A stretch of DNA of 64,000 nucleotides, taken from Blasia pusilla. Its lineage: Eukaryota > Marchantiophyta > Marchantiopsida > Blasiales. A program made the translations under genes and the position numbers. The notes below the pieces were generated by a model. That model did no database searches. It saw only the letters and a program-made list of their open reading frames with translations, and was not told the origin of the DNA. This document shows positions 37,401-52,810 of this stretch, piece by piece (positions within the stretch are counted from its first letter, which is position 1; each line of letters starts with the position of its first letter). The stretch spans positions 27,094,001-27,158,000 of the forward strand of contig CM114271.1 in NCBI GenBank assembly GCA_050084515.1. The letters run 5' to 3'.

Positions 37401-39307
37401 AGAAGCAAGTGAAGAAGGTACCATATGAGAGGAGGGAGACACTCTCATATAGTGTGAGTCTTGACCAAACAATCGGAGCTTCAAGTGTCAACCAAGAATC
37501 TCTTCACCACACCATCTACTTTACACGATTGGGATCCCCAATAGACATTACTTACTAGTGCAGCAGTTTTGGGCAATGAATCAAGGCTTGAATGTGTTGA
37601 ACAATGGTGCTCTTAGCAATATCAAGATATGCTCTTGCTCGTGTGTTGTGAATTTTGCGCAGAGACCAAGTAATGACTAGAGAGTCCCCCATCACACAAG
37701 GCGCAAGAGTTTAGTTGTGTTCCCATCCCGCTTTTCTTATGGTTCAAGGATTTCCCCCTGAACTTGAACTTGAGCCGGGTTCCCAAGCAAGGGGTTCCTC
37801 CAAATAGTTCTTGATTCCCTTCTCGGGATATAGCGTCAAAGAGAGAGGTCATACATTTTCATGGCTTCCTCCGTCTTTATTACGCTGCTTTGTGAGCGTT
37901 GTTCACTTTGCTTTGGTTATGGTATCCACGAATGCTTTCTCATCTTGCTCCCCCCCAGTTTAGGCCTTTGTGAGCTTGGATGCTTGCACAATCTCTTGAA
38001 CCTTTTTCGCCCAAGATTTGGCAATTTTACGGGTCTTCTTTGGGTCAGGTTTTCCCCATCACCTCTTTAGGATAGCGATGGGAGTCCATTGTCTCGACTG
38101 CCTCCGCCATTTCAGACTTGGCAATGTCACGTCTATCCTCCAAGGGTTCCACACCTGGATTCGATCTCACACCAACGCTGGCTGTTCGTGATGAAGTTGA
38201 CATCATACCAAACGCCTTCACCGACTTCAAGCCTATCCCTTTGTTTGGTGTTGGCATCCCCACTGCTGCCCGTATTCAGCGAGGGCGAATGGTATGCAAA
38301 ATGACACAACGCTTTTCCGATGTGATGTCCCGGCATGTAGGAATCAGACGGACCGTTCACCTTCTTGTGGCCTTTCTCAGTAGTAGTCTTTAATGTGTGC
38401 ATCCCACATGCAATCTTCCGAGAATTCTATGCCCAGATAGGTGTAGGTAGCCACACGGGGATCTCTTGGTCACCCCAAGACACCATGCTGTTGGTCTTGG
38501 TCCTCCTCCTTGCCATTGAAAATCATCACATCGCACTTCAAGTACATTTGCCTCCATGCCCCACATGTCACACAGATTTTGGTCGGGAGATCATCTCTTG
38601 AGTTTCTCTCCTGTTTCCTCGAGGCCACCAAAGTCATCAAGCAAACATTAGGGCAACAATAGAGTTGTTGCCCACCCGTATGCCTAGTCCACTATCCTCC
38701 ATTTCTTCCAATAGATTTCACGAAAATGTTGAAGAGGGTGGGGGAGAGCGGGCATCCTTGAGCCACTCCTTGCTTGATGTCGAATGTCCCACTCTTTTGG
38801 CCATTCACCAGAACTCTACTCCTTGTGTTCGTACATCTTCTCCACCACCCTCCTTATTTTCCCTCTTTGCCCCACCTTCCAGCTATAAGAAAGCCCGTCA
38901 CGCCATACGGTGTCATATGCCTTCTTGAGGTCCAAGAAGAAGCAATAGGTGGGTTCCCTTCTTTTCCTACCTTGATGATCTCGATCAAGGTGAAGATGTG
39001 GTCCACACATCCTCGGGCTTGCGGAAGCCTGGCCTTCCTTGATGATGATTGAGAATTCTCCTCCAGCAGAGATCCTATTGTTGAGTATACGGCAAAGGAG
39101 CTTCCTCACTACACTCAACAATGTAATACCCTGAAGGTCTTCTCGCTCACCCTTCTTGAAGAGGTTCACGATGACTCCCATCCGCCATCTTTGTGGGATG
39201 ATGCTGCCAAACCAAGGTTGAAGAGGAGAGAACGAGCCATAGCATGAAGATCGCCATACTTCAAGACTCATTCACAAGCTCATCACCACCGCCTGCTTTG
39301 TGGTTCA
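37401..39307 (-). mobile_element. LINE L2/3, 3' half
   Basis: This is the 3' half of a second LINE copy, parallel to L1 33,257-35,150. RT motifs are better preserved than in L1: IPQRWRMGVIVNLFKKGE, LLSVVRKLLCRILNNRI, CFFLDLKKAYDTVWRDGL. The C-terminal zinc motif lies near 37,650-37,750. It is cut at 39,307 by the LTR of element F. The 5' half resumes at 47,431. Confidence 0.8.
38816..39271 (-). pseudogene. LINE L2/3 reverse transcriptase fragment
   Basis: A 151-residue open frame with RT motif A (FLDLKKAYDTVW) and the preceding LFKKGE and LLSVV blocks. The catalytic second motif (xxDD) lies further down in another frame. Confidence 0.8.
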
Positions 39308-40520
39308 TGTGCGCCCCTTCATGAGTGGCTCCCATGTGTGTTAGATACTTTTGGGACTCTAGTTAGGTGAGTAGAAGGAGCTAGAACAACAATCTGCAAT
39401 TTAAATGGGATCATTGGTGCCATTCGGACCAAGATGGTGGCAGCTCACACATCAGATTGGGATAGGAAATTAGCTTCAGCTGTCCATGCTTACAACACAG
39501 TTGAGAAGAGCACCACAAGGAAAAGTCCCTACTTCTTGGTGTATGGGCAGAACCCTCTCTCGGTAGTAGAGTTGGAGTTGAAGACTGATCATACTCTAGA
39601 AGGGCACTTCCAACCTGAAGGTGGCATAGATAGCAGGCTGGATATGATTGATGCCCTAGAGGAGGAGAGAAAGGCACCATTAGAGAAGACCAAGTCCGTT
39701 CAGCAACAAAGGAAGATGAGGTTTGATAACCGAATACAACATGATCCAGTGAAGGATGGGGACATGGTGCTGATGTATGATAGTCGACCCCAAAAGTTTC
39801 CAGGAAAGCTACACATTCGACTGCTTAGGCCTTATCAGGTGAGGAGCAGCAGGGAAGTAATGAGGAGGTGAGGAGCAGCAGGGAAGTAATGAGATCAGGT
39901 GAGATCAGGTGAGGAGCAGTAGGGAAGTAATGAGATCAGGTGAGATCAGGTGAGGAGCAGCAGGGAAGTAATGAGATCGGTGAGATCGTGAGAGGTGAGA
40001 TCGAGGAGTGAGGAGCGGGAGGGAAGTAATGAGATCAGGTGAGATCAGGTGAGAGCATCCAAGGAAGCTCGAACCAGCTTGAGAAGAAGCAAGCTTGGGA
40101 AATGCTAGTTAGAACAGGTTGAAGTAGATGAGGTCCAAATTTCAAGTAGATGCCTTGGAGTAGATGCTTAGGGGAGGTAGATTTGTAGGAAGGTAGGAAC
40201 CCAGAATGCCGGAGAAGCCCAAGGAAGAAGAGGGCTCTCAACTTCACTTATAAATACTCTGGTGGGTTTGCTTGAAGGCGGGCATAGACATCTTTGTTGG
40301 CTAGTAGACACTCGATCTCTTGAGCCAAGCTAACCAAAGAGGAGTTATGTGCTCCCAGTCTAGGTAGTGTGTAGTGTGCTTTGAAGGGGGCTGAGAAGAA
40401 GAAGGTCTCTCATGTACTCTATGATTTTGTGATACAGGGAGGTAGCCCCTGTGAAATGAGTTCACACCATTGCCTTGTATCCGAGTATGTGCATGATTGA
40501 GTGATGAGTTGGGGAGGGCT
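39308..40520 (+). repeat. Element F 5' LTR (with integrase-derived insert)
   Basis: It starts TGTGCGCCCC. Positions 39,400-39,840 are an integrase gene fragment that matches the C-terminal part of the element's own integrase and stays open as a 145-residue ORF. A TATA box (TATAAATA) sits at 40,249-40,256. The 3' boundary is uncertain. Confidence 0.6.
39838..40055 (+). repeat. Minisatellite in F LTR
   Basis: Imperfect tandem units built from GTGAGGAGCAGCAGGGAAG and TAATGAGATCAG. The same array, with fewer copies, ends the 3' LTR at 47,338-47,430. Confidence 0.85.
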
Positions 40521-41537
40521 TGATGAAGGAGATTCTTGGAGATGATTCAACTAATCATTCAAAAGTGCGAGGGAGAGGACAAGAGGTGTACCGGTAGAGG
40601 GGGGAGGCAAGCTCGGGTTCCAAGATTGTGCTCCACCAAGGTGTGCTTGGAAAGCTTGATGTTTACGCCCCACCTAAGCTTGGCCTTTGACACCAATCAC
40701 ATGATTACTTCAGTGTGACAACCTGGACTTCTAGGTCTGGTAAGTGATAAGAGTTAGTGAGTGGAGAGAGAGAGGGTCATGCTTGAGCTCCCCTATAGGT
40801 AGAAGACCATGGGCTTAGCTTTGTTAAGTCTCCTACTACTGAACAAGAAGGGAGAAAGCGGATCAGCAAGGTGCGAGGAGAAGAAGAAGGTGATTGCACT
40901 ACTTGATCGGTTAGGAGTTGGGTGTACTTTAGAGGATGCCTTGGTACATTCAACTAGTCCAATGCAAAGCACATTGGAGGACCTATATGCTGCCCTGGTC
41001 ATCCTTGATTTGTGAATTCTAAGTAGAGTGTGCTTGTTGGGTTCCACTGGCCACTCCACTCAAAGCACTCAAGAGGAAGGAAGGAGTTTTGGTTAGTAGG
41101 GTGAGGATAGGATTGTGATACTGAAGTGGAGAGAGTTCCTCCAGCCTCTTAAGGTAAAAGAGGTGGGGTTTCTGATGAGTTAAGGAGTACATCTTGTAGA
41201 TCTTGATCTTCTGATCGGCCCTAAGCTCTTACATGGGACCAGGCGGGTGGAACTAGCAACATTTTCACCTGGGTTGTGTCTTTGGCCATGTATTACGGTG
41301 AGACATTTTGGCGCTTCTTGCCGAGGAGTGTGGAGTCGGACCAAAAGTGAAGGAGACTTATGAGTGAGCGGCATCAAAGACATTCAGCAAGGAGTGCACG
41401 GAAGGCTGCTGCAGATCACCAAGAAGAGAGAGAAAGAGCTTCCATAGGAGACTCTTTTGTGGGGAGTCAAGTTCAGCACACGTGCTATAACATCCCGGCT
41501 CAGTTCAATTGGTTCTGCTCAAGCTACCTCAATCAAG

Positions 41538-42900
41538 ATGCCTCCCTCATTTGAATCAAGTACACCAGATTTCGAGGGGATGGTGGTCAAGATGTGGATG
41601 ACTGGATGGAACAATACCTAGCAACTTTGGACCAATGATGAAGGGGATGAAGACACAACCAAGAGGTTGTTTAGGTGGGCTGATTGATGGAGAAGCCTTG
41701 CGTTGGTACAATGCCTTGGAGGATGGATGAAAGCTGATTGGCCAAGGCTGAAGTCAGCATTTGAGCAAGAGTTTAGGAGATCGGGGCAGATTCAAGGGTG
41801 ATGTCACGACTGAATTCTATCAAGATGAAGGCAAGTGACACACTAAGGAGCTACACCCAGCGTGTCTAGCGGTGATAGGGAATTTGTCCATAGTACCACC
41901 AGCAAACCTTCAGTTGGAGTGGTTTATTTCTGGTCTACAGAGTTGTTGGATTTTGAAGTGAGGAAGGCAGATCCTCAAACATTAGCATTTCTTGTTGAGG
42001 TGGCCAAGAGATATGAGAAGTCAGCCCTACTATCAAGGCTGGGCGAGAGAAGAAGCTGAAAGAAGAAGGTCAAGTTTGAGGACTCGATGATAGTGATGAG
42101 TACTCGGTGGAGGACAGAGAAGAGAAGTCTAGCCATCGAGAAGTAGAGAGACACATCCATCACAACTCACCAAGGTTGTGAAGGATGAACCGCAACTTAA
42201 GGGCAGCCATAGAGGAGGTGAAGGTGCAGATGGTGATATCAAGAAGAACGCAAAGGCGATCCCTATGACCCCACTAATATTTGGTGCACCCGATGCAAGA
42301 AGGAGGGTCATTTCTCTCATGATTGTCAAGCTGAATGGAGGATGATCCAAGAGACGGAGCTGAACTCTCGGGAGCTAGAGCTCAGGGGACATAGAGTGTC
42401 TTTATGCTATTCAACAAGGAGCTCTACGTCTTGATATCGAGGGCTAGACTAGGGGTTCAATACCAAGAATCCCTGGTGCTTGTTGGGAGTGTGGGAGGTC
42501 GCACATATCTCACCCGAGTGCCCACACCAGGAGGATGCCAGGGAGTACATCTTCTTTGTGTAGAAATTGCAAGGAAGAGGGGCACAAGGCTTCCAAGTGC
42601 CCAAAGCCTGTGCAACTTAGAGTCTTGCCCGCTATACCCCAATCCCACCTAGGGAAGAAAATGACCCTCAACTGGTCCAACAAGGCAAAGCAGCAGAGCA
42701 GCAACCAAGGGGCGAGGCACAACTTCAAATGTCGGATGGATCAGGATGTGAAGAGGAGAATGTGTGGAGAGTGTCTACCAGGAGGCAAACCAATGAAGAG
42801 AAGGGCAAGGGGCCTGCAAGAGAGGAGATCAGATCAGGTGGAGAAGAGGAGGAAGAAGCTCCAGCCTTTGAGTTGCCTGATGTTCTTGAAGAAGTGCTAG
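41538..42900 (+). pseudogene. Gag of element F
   Basis: It starts near MPPSFESSTPDFEG. Two clear CCHC zinc knuckles follow: CTRCKKEGHFSHDC near 42,277 and CRNCKEEGHKASKC near 42,560. A third, CWECGRSHISPEC-like, lies between in another frame. Multiple stops and frameshifts break it. Gag packages the element RNA. Confidence 0.8.
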
Positions 42901-43129
42901 CCCACTTGGAAGAGCTTCATACCAAGGAAGGAGAGGCCAATACCAAGAAGACTACAATGGTGGTAAGACCCTCTTTGTCCCCTGCAGCGAGGAAGGGAGT
43001 TGCACTACAACATCATGCTGGACATTGAGAAGAGGTTAGTGAAGTCACCATTGGGCGGTTGTTGAAGGATAATCCAAGGTACCGAAAGCAAGTGTTGGAT
43101 GCAAGTAAAGACCAAGAGGAGGAAGAGGC

Positions 43130-44091
43130 TCCCACCTACCATTTTAGAGGTGAGATACACTGAAGTGGAGGATTGGGGAGCACCTGAGATCGATTTCTTG
43201 AGATCGAAGGGTGTTTGATCACAAGGGTACCAGTGGATGGAGGTTCGGTGTGAATGTCATGATGGAGCAAGCTGCTGCGACTGGGTTACACGTATTGAGC
43301 CTACCCCAAAGATATTGAGGATGGCTAACCAAGAGGAAGTGGTACCCGTGGGTAAGTTATCTCAGGTAGTTACTAGGATGGGAGAGTTGGAGTATAAGCT
43401 AAACTATGTAGTAATCAGGCTACCCATTCCTGCTACATTCCAAGTTTTGTCGGGGAGGCCTTGGCTGTACAAGGCAGGAGTTTTGGAGGATTGGAAGAAG
43501 AAGGAGTTTAGGATTGGTTCAGTAAGGATCCCATGGGGGATTCCAGCATACCAAGGCGAGACAACAGCAAGCTCCATGGGGTACACGACTGAGAGTGAGG
43601 AAATAGATGAAGAAGAGCAAGCTTCAGATTGCTGGATGGTGGTGAATGCCTTCAAGACAGCAACAAAAAAAGAGTTTGACTTCAACCAACCAGAGGAAGA
43701 GCATGTGCAGGTCAAGGAAGATGAAGAGCCAGAGGACACCACCAAGACTTGGCCTCTTACATCAAATGAAGAAGATCAAATGAGACTAGCTATGGGGAAG
43801 AAGAAGAAGAATGAGCATGCCCTGGGAGAACTTGATGTCCCACTCACCAGTGCATGGGTGCACCAGCAGCTAATGGAGGATCCAGATATGAAGGGCTATC
43901 ATGAGACCTTTGGAAGAGAGCAAGAGGAGGACCTCTCCGCTGTTGTAAAACCAGTTCAGTATGAGAAGATGAGTCTTCCGCCAAATATGGAGTTCTATGT
44001 AGGCAGGACTATCCAGGAGGTGGAGAAAGAAGCCTACAAGGAGTTGTTGCTAGAGTTCAAGGATGTGTTTTCTTGGTCACATCACGACTGA
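43130..44091 (+). pseudogene. Protease region of element F
   Basis: The active-site area reads VPVDGG, split by a frameshift near 43,240. The 284-residue ORF (43,237-44,091) continues with ANQEEVVPVGKL, LPIPATFQVLSGRPWLYKAG and an acidic linker to RT, ending DVFSWSHHD just before a TGA where RT begins. Confidence 0.7.
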
Positions 44092-44690
44092 CCTGGAATC
44101 TCACCCGAGTATGGAGAACATCGGATAGACTTGAAGGAGGATGCAGTACCCGTTAGGCAAAGGCAATACAGGCTCAATCCAAAGTACTCCTTGAAAGTGA
44201 AGGAGGAGTTGGATAAGCTATTGGAAGCAGGATTTATCTATCGTGTAAAACATAGTGAGTGGGTATCCCCCATTGTGATTGTACCAAAGAAGGTGGGAGC
44301 TGATGGAATAGCCAAGATCAGAGTTTTTCAAGACTATAGAAAGTTGAATGAGGCTACCAAGAAGGACTTCTACCCGCTGCCCTTCATGATATCATCTTTG
44401 GACCATGTAGCTGGTCATGCGGTGTACACTTTCTTGGACGGTATGTCGGGGTACTACCAGACTTTCATCAGAGTTGGAGACCAGATCTACACTACATTCA
44501 CCATTGATTGGGGGACTTATGCATTTCGCAAGATGCCCTTTGGATTGTGTAATGCTCCAGGTACATTTCAGAGGATCATGAGAGACATTTTTCATGATTT
44601 CTTGAGGCATTTTCTAGAGGTCTTCATCGATGATTTTGCAGTTTTCAGTAAAAGGAGGAGCATCTACAACATTTGAGGCTTACCTTTGAA
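44092..44690 (+). pseudogene. Reverse transcriptase of element F
   Basis: A long open frame with all main Ty3/gypsy RT motifs: EHRIDLKEDAVPVRQRQYRL, SEWVSPIVIVPKK, RVFQDYRKLN, FLDGMSGYYQ, MPFGLCNAPGTFQRIM and the catalytic FIDDFAVFS. It stops at 44,676 by frameshift. Confidence 0.93.
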
Positions 44691-45365
44691 AGATGTAAGG
44701 AAGCCAATCTGAAGTTAAACCAGGAAAGTGCTTCATTGGGATGGAGAGTGGGATCTTTGTTGGGGCATAGAGTATCAGCCGAGGGGATTGTCAGAGACCT
44801 GGATAAAGTGACCACCATCTTGGCTCTCAAAGCACCCACTAGTGTGAAAGAAGTTGAGGCTTCCTTCGCATGGTTGGTTATTATAGGAGGTTTATAGAGG
44901 GATATGCTAAGATTGCTCTCCCATTGACCGAGTTTCTGAAGAAGGAGGCTACATTCCACTGGGCAGATCGCCAAGAGGAAGCCTTTAGGGAGCTCAAGGC
45001 AAGGATGGTGAAGGCACCCATGATGGCAAAGACACCAAGGTTTGATAGAGAGTTCCATGTAATTGGTGATGCTTCGGATTTTGCATAGGAATTATATTGT
45101 GGCAAAGTATGGAGAGGACAAAGAGGAGAGGCCAATTTATTATGCTAGTAGGCGTTGAGTTCACTGAGAGAAACTACAAAGACTCTTTGAGAGAGAGTGC
45201 TTGCCTATCATTTTTTGCGTGTAAGAAGTTCAGGCATTACCTCCTCGGCCATGATGTGGTCTTTCACACTGATCATGATGCCATCAAACATCTGGTCAAC
45301 AAGGCTGATCTATCCGGCAGAGTTGCAAGGTGGGTTATGCTACTACAAGAGTTCCAATACTAGAT
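44690..45365 (+). pseudogene. RNase H of element F
   Basis: It continues from RT in shifted frames: GHRVSAEGI, YYRRFIEGYAKIALPLTEFLKKEATFHW, DASDFA, then RHYLLGHDVVFHTDHDAIKHLV. A stop replaces a glycine-region codon near 45,086. Confidence 0.85.
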
Positions 45366-45589
45366 CAAGGTGAAGCCAGGATGGGGAACAAGAATGTTGA
45401 CTACTGTCCGGGCTAGAGGAGGAAGAGATGAGAAATGCTATTGTTGCGAGTTTCTGATGAACACCTCTTTGCCATTTCGGAAGAAGGGGATGAGTATCTT
45501 TGAGATTGGAAGGTATCTCAAAGAGGGAGTTGTTCCACCCCATGAACTCTCAAAAACAAAAGATGTTTATAGTTAAGCGGGGCCATATG

Positions 45590-46769
45590 CATTGATCGAG
45601 GATGTCTTTGTTCAAACTTGGACCAGGATGACAAAGTTGAGAAGGTGTGTGAGTAAGGGAGAAAGTCCGAGAATCATGCACACATTCCACTCAAGAGAGG
45701 AGGGGGTCACTTTGGAGTGGAGACCACCATCAAGAAGATTCGAACTACAGGGTACTGGTGGCCTACCCTCCATAGAGATGTGCATAAGTACATCGAAGTT
45801 GTGACCCTTGCCAACATTCAGGCAAACCTTGATTAAGGATCACTGGCCACTCACACCTATCATCCCTTTGGGTCCTTTTGCTAAGTGGGGAATTGACTTC
45901 ATTGGTCCTATCACTCCTGCTAGTAAGGGCCATAGAAATAGGTACATTATTCTAGCCACTGATTATGCTACTAAGTGGGTGGAAGCTAAGGCCACAAGGA
46001 AGAATCATGGTGAAACTGCTGGGAAGTTTTTGTATGAGCATATTCTCATGAGGTTTGGTGCTCCATGGGAGTTAGTGAGTGATAGAGGTTTGCACTTCAT
46101 TAATGAGGTGATTCAGGCTATAACAGAGCAGCACTGCATCAAGCATAGGTTGACCACACCTTACAACCCTAAGGCTAATGGTCTCACTGAGAGAGCCAAT
46201 GGGATCATTGGTGCTATTTTGACCAAGATAATGGCAGCTCACACATCAGATTGGGATAGGAAATTAGCTTCAGGTGTCCATGCTTACAACACAGCTGAGA
46301 AGAGTACCACAGGGAAAAGTCCCTACTTCTTGGTGTATGGGCAGAACCCTCTCTCGGTAGTAGAGTTGGAGTTGAAGACTGATCATACTCTAGAAGGGCA
46401 CTTCCAACCTGAAGGTGGCATAGATAGCAGGTGGATATGATTGATGCCCTAGAGGAGGAGAGAAAGGCAGCATTAGAGAAGACCAAGGCCGTTCAGCAAC
46501 AAAGGAAGATGAGGTTTGATAACCGAATAAAGCATGATCCAGTGAAGGATGGGGACATGGTGCTGATGTATGATAGTCGACACCAAAAGTTTCCAAGAAA
46601 GCTGCACATACGCTGGCTTGGGCGTTATCAAGTAATCTCAGTATTTGAGAATGGTTCTTTGTCTTTGGCTACACTAGATGGGGAAGCATTACCGGCAAGA
46701 GTGAATGGATCGAGGATTAGAAAATACTATGACATGGGGCAGCTGATTGAAGATGGCTTTCAAAACTAG
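45590..46769 (+). pseudogene. Integrase of element F
   Basis: The HHCC region (GHFGVETTIKKIRTTGYWW ... DPCQHSGKP) is frame-broken near 45,700-45,830. The catalytic core is open: WGIDFIGPITPASKGHRN, LVSDRGLHFINE and LTERANG supply the D, D and E. After a one-base shift near 46,432 the C-terminal part runs to 46,769 (stop). Confidence 0.92.
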
Positions 46770-46809
46770 CATGCTCTCGGGGCGTTCGCAAGCTGGCCCT
46801 GGGATTATA

Positions 46810-47430
46810 TGTGCGCCCCTTCATGAGTGGCTCCCATGTGTGTTAGATACTTTTGGGACTCTAGTTAGGTGAGTAGAAGGAGCTAGAACAACAATCTGCA
46901 ATTTAAATGGGATCATTGGTGCCATTCGGACCAAGATGGTGACAGCTCACACATCAGATTGGGATAGGAAATTAGCTTCATCTGTCCATGCTTACAACAC
47001 AGTTGAGAAGAGCACCACAGGGAAAAGTCCCTACTTCTTGGTGTATGGGCAGAACCCTCTCTCGATAGTAGAGTTGGAGTTGAAGACTGATCATACTCTA
47101 GAAGGGCACTTCCAACCTGAAGGTGGCATAGATAGCAGGCTGGATATGATTGATGCCCTAGAGGAGGAGAGAAAGGCAGCATTAGAGAAGACCAAGTCCG
47201 TTCAGCAACAAAGGAAGATGAGGTTTGATAACCGAATAAAGCATGATCCAGTGAAGGATGGGGACATCGTGCTGATGTATGATAGTCGACCCCAAAAGTT
47301 TCCAGGAAAGCTACACATTCGACTGCTTAGGCCTTATCAGGTGAGGAGCAGCAGGGAAGTAATGAGATCAGGTGAGGAGCAGCAGGGAAGTAATGAGATC
47401 AGGTGAGATCAGGTGAGGAGCAGCAGGAAG
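46810..47430 (+). repeat. Element F 3' LTR (truncated)
   Basis: It repeats 39,308-39,900 almost base for base, including the integrase-derived insert (open as a 156-residue ORF at 46,936-47,406), and then is cut off in the minisatellite at the LINE boundary. Confidence 0.75.
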
Positions 47431-50330
<2,900 letters not shown>

Positions 50331-50637
50331 TTATTTCTCATTAGTTTAGGACTTCACATGTTTAGTCATTTTTCATTTCTGACACTATTGAGTCATATAA
50401 ATTTTTAGTATGACTACACACAAGACTGACTAGTTACTAAGTCATTTCAAATATGACTCTGCCATATCCTAAGATTTCTCTATGACTCAGTCATAATTTT
50501 ATATGACTAAAAAATTATTATTAAATGGGATGATATGAATGCTATCCAACTAGCAGACATTCTAGCCATATGTTTGGGTCATGAAGAACCTCAGTCATTT
50601 TAGTACTAGTCATAAAAACCACTTTTTTCTTCTAGTG
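50331..50637. repeat. CACTA right subterminal repeats and terminus
   Basis: Repeated AGTCAT/ATGACT motifs lead to the inverted terminus CTAGTCATAAAAACC...TTCTAGTG at 50,637. Confidence 0.78.
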
Positions 50638-50640
50638 ATC

Positions 50641-50948
50641 TCTTGGGCATATATGTGGGAGAACTCATAGTAATCGTCCATAGGCACCCCCTCTAAATGC
50701 TGGAACATACCGTTCTATGTTGTGAACGGGTTGAAATCTTTGAAGTTTCTAACCCGCTGTGAGTCATACCAACTCCTAAACTCCGCAATGAAGTCGTGTA
50801 GCTCTATAGTGTGTATAGCACTTGAAAACCTACGCGGTCCTCTATCCCAGTCGTCCATCTCGTATGTCCAATTGGTAGGACCATTCAATGTGTGCGGTAA
50901 ATCACTAACACACTCCTCTACACTCCCTCCCTTGTCTAAAGATGACAA
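50641..50948 (-). pseudogene. Gag N-terminal part of element B
   Basis: The frame starts MSSLDKGGSVEECVSD and runs through YEMDDWDRGPRRFSSAIHTIE and DFIAEFRSWYDSQR, matching D gag. A TAG at 50,715-50,717 replaces the tryptophan of D (TTWNGMF). The remainder ends at the CACTA target duplication at 50,638-50,640 and continues at 25,400. Confidence 0.82.
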
Positions 50949-51683
50949 AGAAGGAGGTTGCGCTCGTCCCTCACATGAGACCCTTGGAACCTCGCGCCAC
51001 TCCGCGTAAACCCTCTAGAGCTACTCTAAGGTCTACCACCTCGACTATCAAAGTCCCAAAAGGACGCCGTGATGACCCTCGTATCCCTCTCACGCAGTCA
51101 TTCTCAATCTCGCAAGGAGTCACTCAATCACTCAAACTAAACATGCGGCACTCAATCTACACCCTCTCATTGAGACGTGTATTGTGCAGCAACAAGCGGC
51201 CTGATACGACAAATCAGCTTTTGTCTTATCATCTCTTTGACACACATACCCTCAACTGCGAACATCCCACACAGGTCTATGTCCCTTAAACCCATACATC
51301 AACGATGCTCTCAGCATCTGCACGAAACCCAATATCCCCAAATAAGTACCCAATACCCTGAGATTCCTAACACGTGCAAGGCAAAATAATAGAATGGGTT
51401 ACCTAAACAAATGTCAATTTCCCCTCAGCAATTGCAAACCTCGACCCCAACTAGGTCGTGAAGAAAACTCCTCAAAGCAGCTAGTTGTACTCTTCTTCAA
51501 CTGACGATGCTCAAATCTCCTTAATATGCGGTGCGGGTCAGCCGGACGGTGCAGCACAGAATGGTACAATCGTAATGACACTCGGGAATAGGTGCAGCAC
51601 TGAACGGCGTACCCTCCTCAATCAACAAAACACAATCAATTCCCCTAATGATGGTGCGGCTCTACGATCGAGATAGTGCGGCG
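50949..51683 (-). other. Element B leader (inverted relative to D leader)
   Basis: This untranslated leader is the reverse complement of the D leader around 53,020-53,600. Shared blocks include GACCTGTGTGGGATGTCCG-like sequence and GGGGTCGAGGTTTGCA. It is truncated at 51,683 where the D LTR begins. Confidence 0.7.
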
Positions 51684-52186
51684 TGTCACGACTGTTAGGA
51701 TAGATTGGTGGGATCTAGCAGAGCGTCTTCACGAGTAGTGGAGGATAGGCCCAGGAGGTCGAGAATGATTTTTTAAGGCCCCGGGAAACCTGAGAGAGCA
51801 GGTTTCCCCTTCGTTTCGGTTCATTTGGAGCCATCTAGAGAAACTTACTATTTCGAGTAAGTTTCCATGTTGGGGATCATTGACTTTCTATTTTTGGTAA
51901 GTGGCCCTTGACCTCCTACATCAGGTCAAGAGCCAAGGAGGAGACTTGGGAGGATAGGTTACTATGGAGAGGGGAGGGGTATACCTCAAGGCGAGAGAGC
52001 TTGAGAGCTCATTATCTCTTTGTTGAACCTCTTGGCATGAGGCGGCGGAGCTATGGTCCCTTGCCTTGTGAGTGTAACCCAAGCCTCTCATTAGGAGAGT
52101 GGATTTGGTTTGACATGAGAGAGAGTGCACACCTTCGAGAGCTATGGTGTGAGATAGTGTAGAGAGAGATTGGATCTTACTTTACA
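51684..52186 (+). repeat. Element D 5' LTR core
   Basis: TGTCACGACTG to TTACTTTACA, 503 bp, with TG/CA ends. It matches the core LTRs of elements B and C and the remnant at 6139-6652. Confidence 0.78.
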
Positions 52187-52375
52187 AAGAGAGAATTGAT
52201 AGCTACAATACGGGAGCTTGCTGGAGTTTCGTTGTGTTTGCAGATGGTGCGCGATTTGGAGCTGCGAGCAGGAAGTTATGGCCAATTTTAGGGTAAAAAT
52301 CAAAACCCTAAAGCAGCAGCCGCCATTGGCGGTGCCGTCATCGTCGACCGCCGTCACTGTCGCCGTCGTCCAGGC

Positions 52376-52810
52376 TGTCAACCCATCGCCAGGACGTCAA
52401 CCCATCGCCAAGATGTCAACCCGTCGTCCAGGCCGTCAACCTGTCGCCAGGACGTCAACCCGTTGGCCAAGACGTCAACCCGTCGCCAGGACGTCAACCC
52501 GTCGCCAGGACGTCAACCCGTCGCCAGGACGTCAACCCGTCGCCAGGACGTCAACCCGTCGCCAGGCTGTCAACCCGTCGTCCAGGTCGTCAACCCGTCC
52601 CCAGGACGTCAACTTGTCGTCCAGGCCATCAACCCGTCGCCAAGACGTCAACCCATCGCCAAGTCGTCCACGTGTCGCCAGGCCATCCACCCGTCGCCAG
52701 GCCGTCAACTCGTCGTCAGGCCGTCAACTCATCGCCGAGGCCGTCAACCCGTCGCCAGGCCGTCAACCCTTCCCTAGGACGTCAACCCTTCGCGAGGCCC
52801 TTCAACCCGT
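52376..52810 (+). repeat. About 19-bp minisatellite in D leader
   Basis: More than twenty imperfect units of the type CGTCAACCCGTCGCCAGGA. Two overlapping frames stay open across it and read as basic Arg/Pro/Ser/Gln repeats (52,218-52,883 and 52,463-52,777). These are probably not real proteins. Confidence 0.9.

Larger units (their letters stand above)
39308..47430 (+). mobile_element. Element F: Ty3/gypsy retrotransposon inside LINE L2/3
   Basis: The plus-strand element begins TGTGCGCCCC at 39,308, directly after LINE sequence. A second LTR with the same start lies at 46,810, 40 bp after the integrase stop. Gag with zinc knuckles, protease, RT, RNase H and integrase lie between. The 3' LTR is truncated at 47,430. 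The pol type differs from the B family (FIDDFAVFS against YIDDIVVFS). Confidence 0.85.

Noticed and set aside
39434-39871. A separate integrase gene fragment from another insertion
   Set aside because: The same fragment sits in both LTRs of element F with identical borders, so it is part of the LTR.
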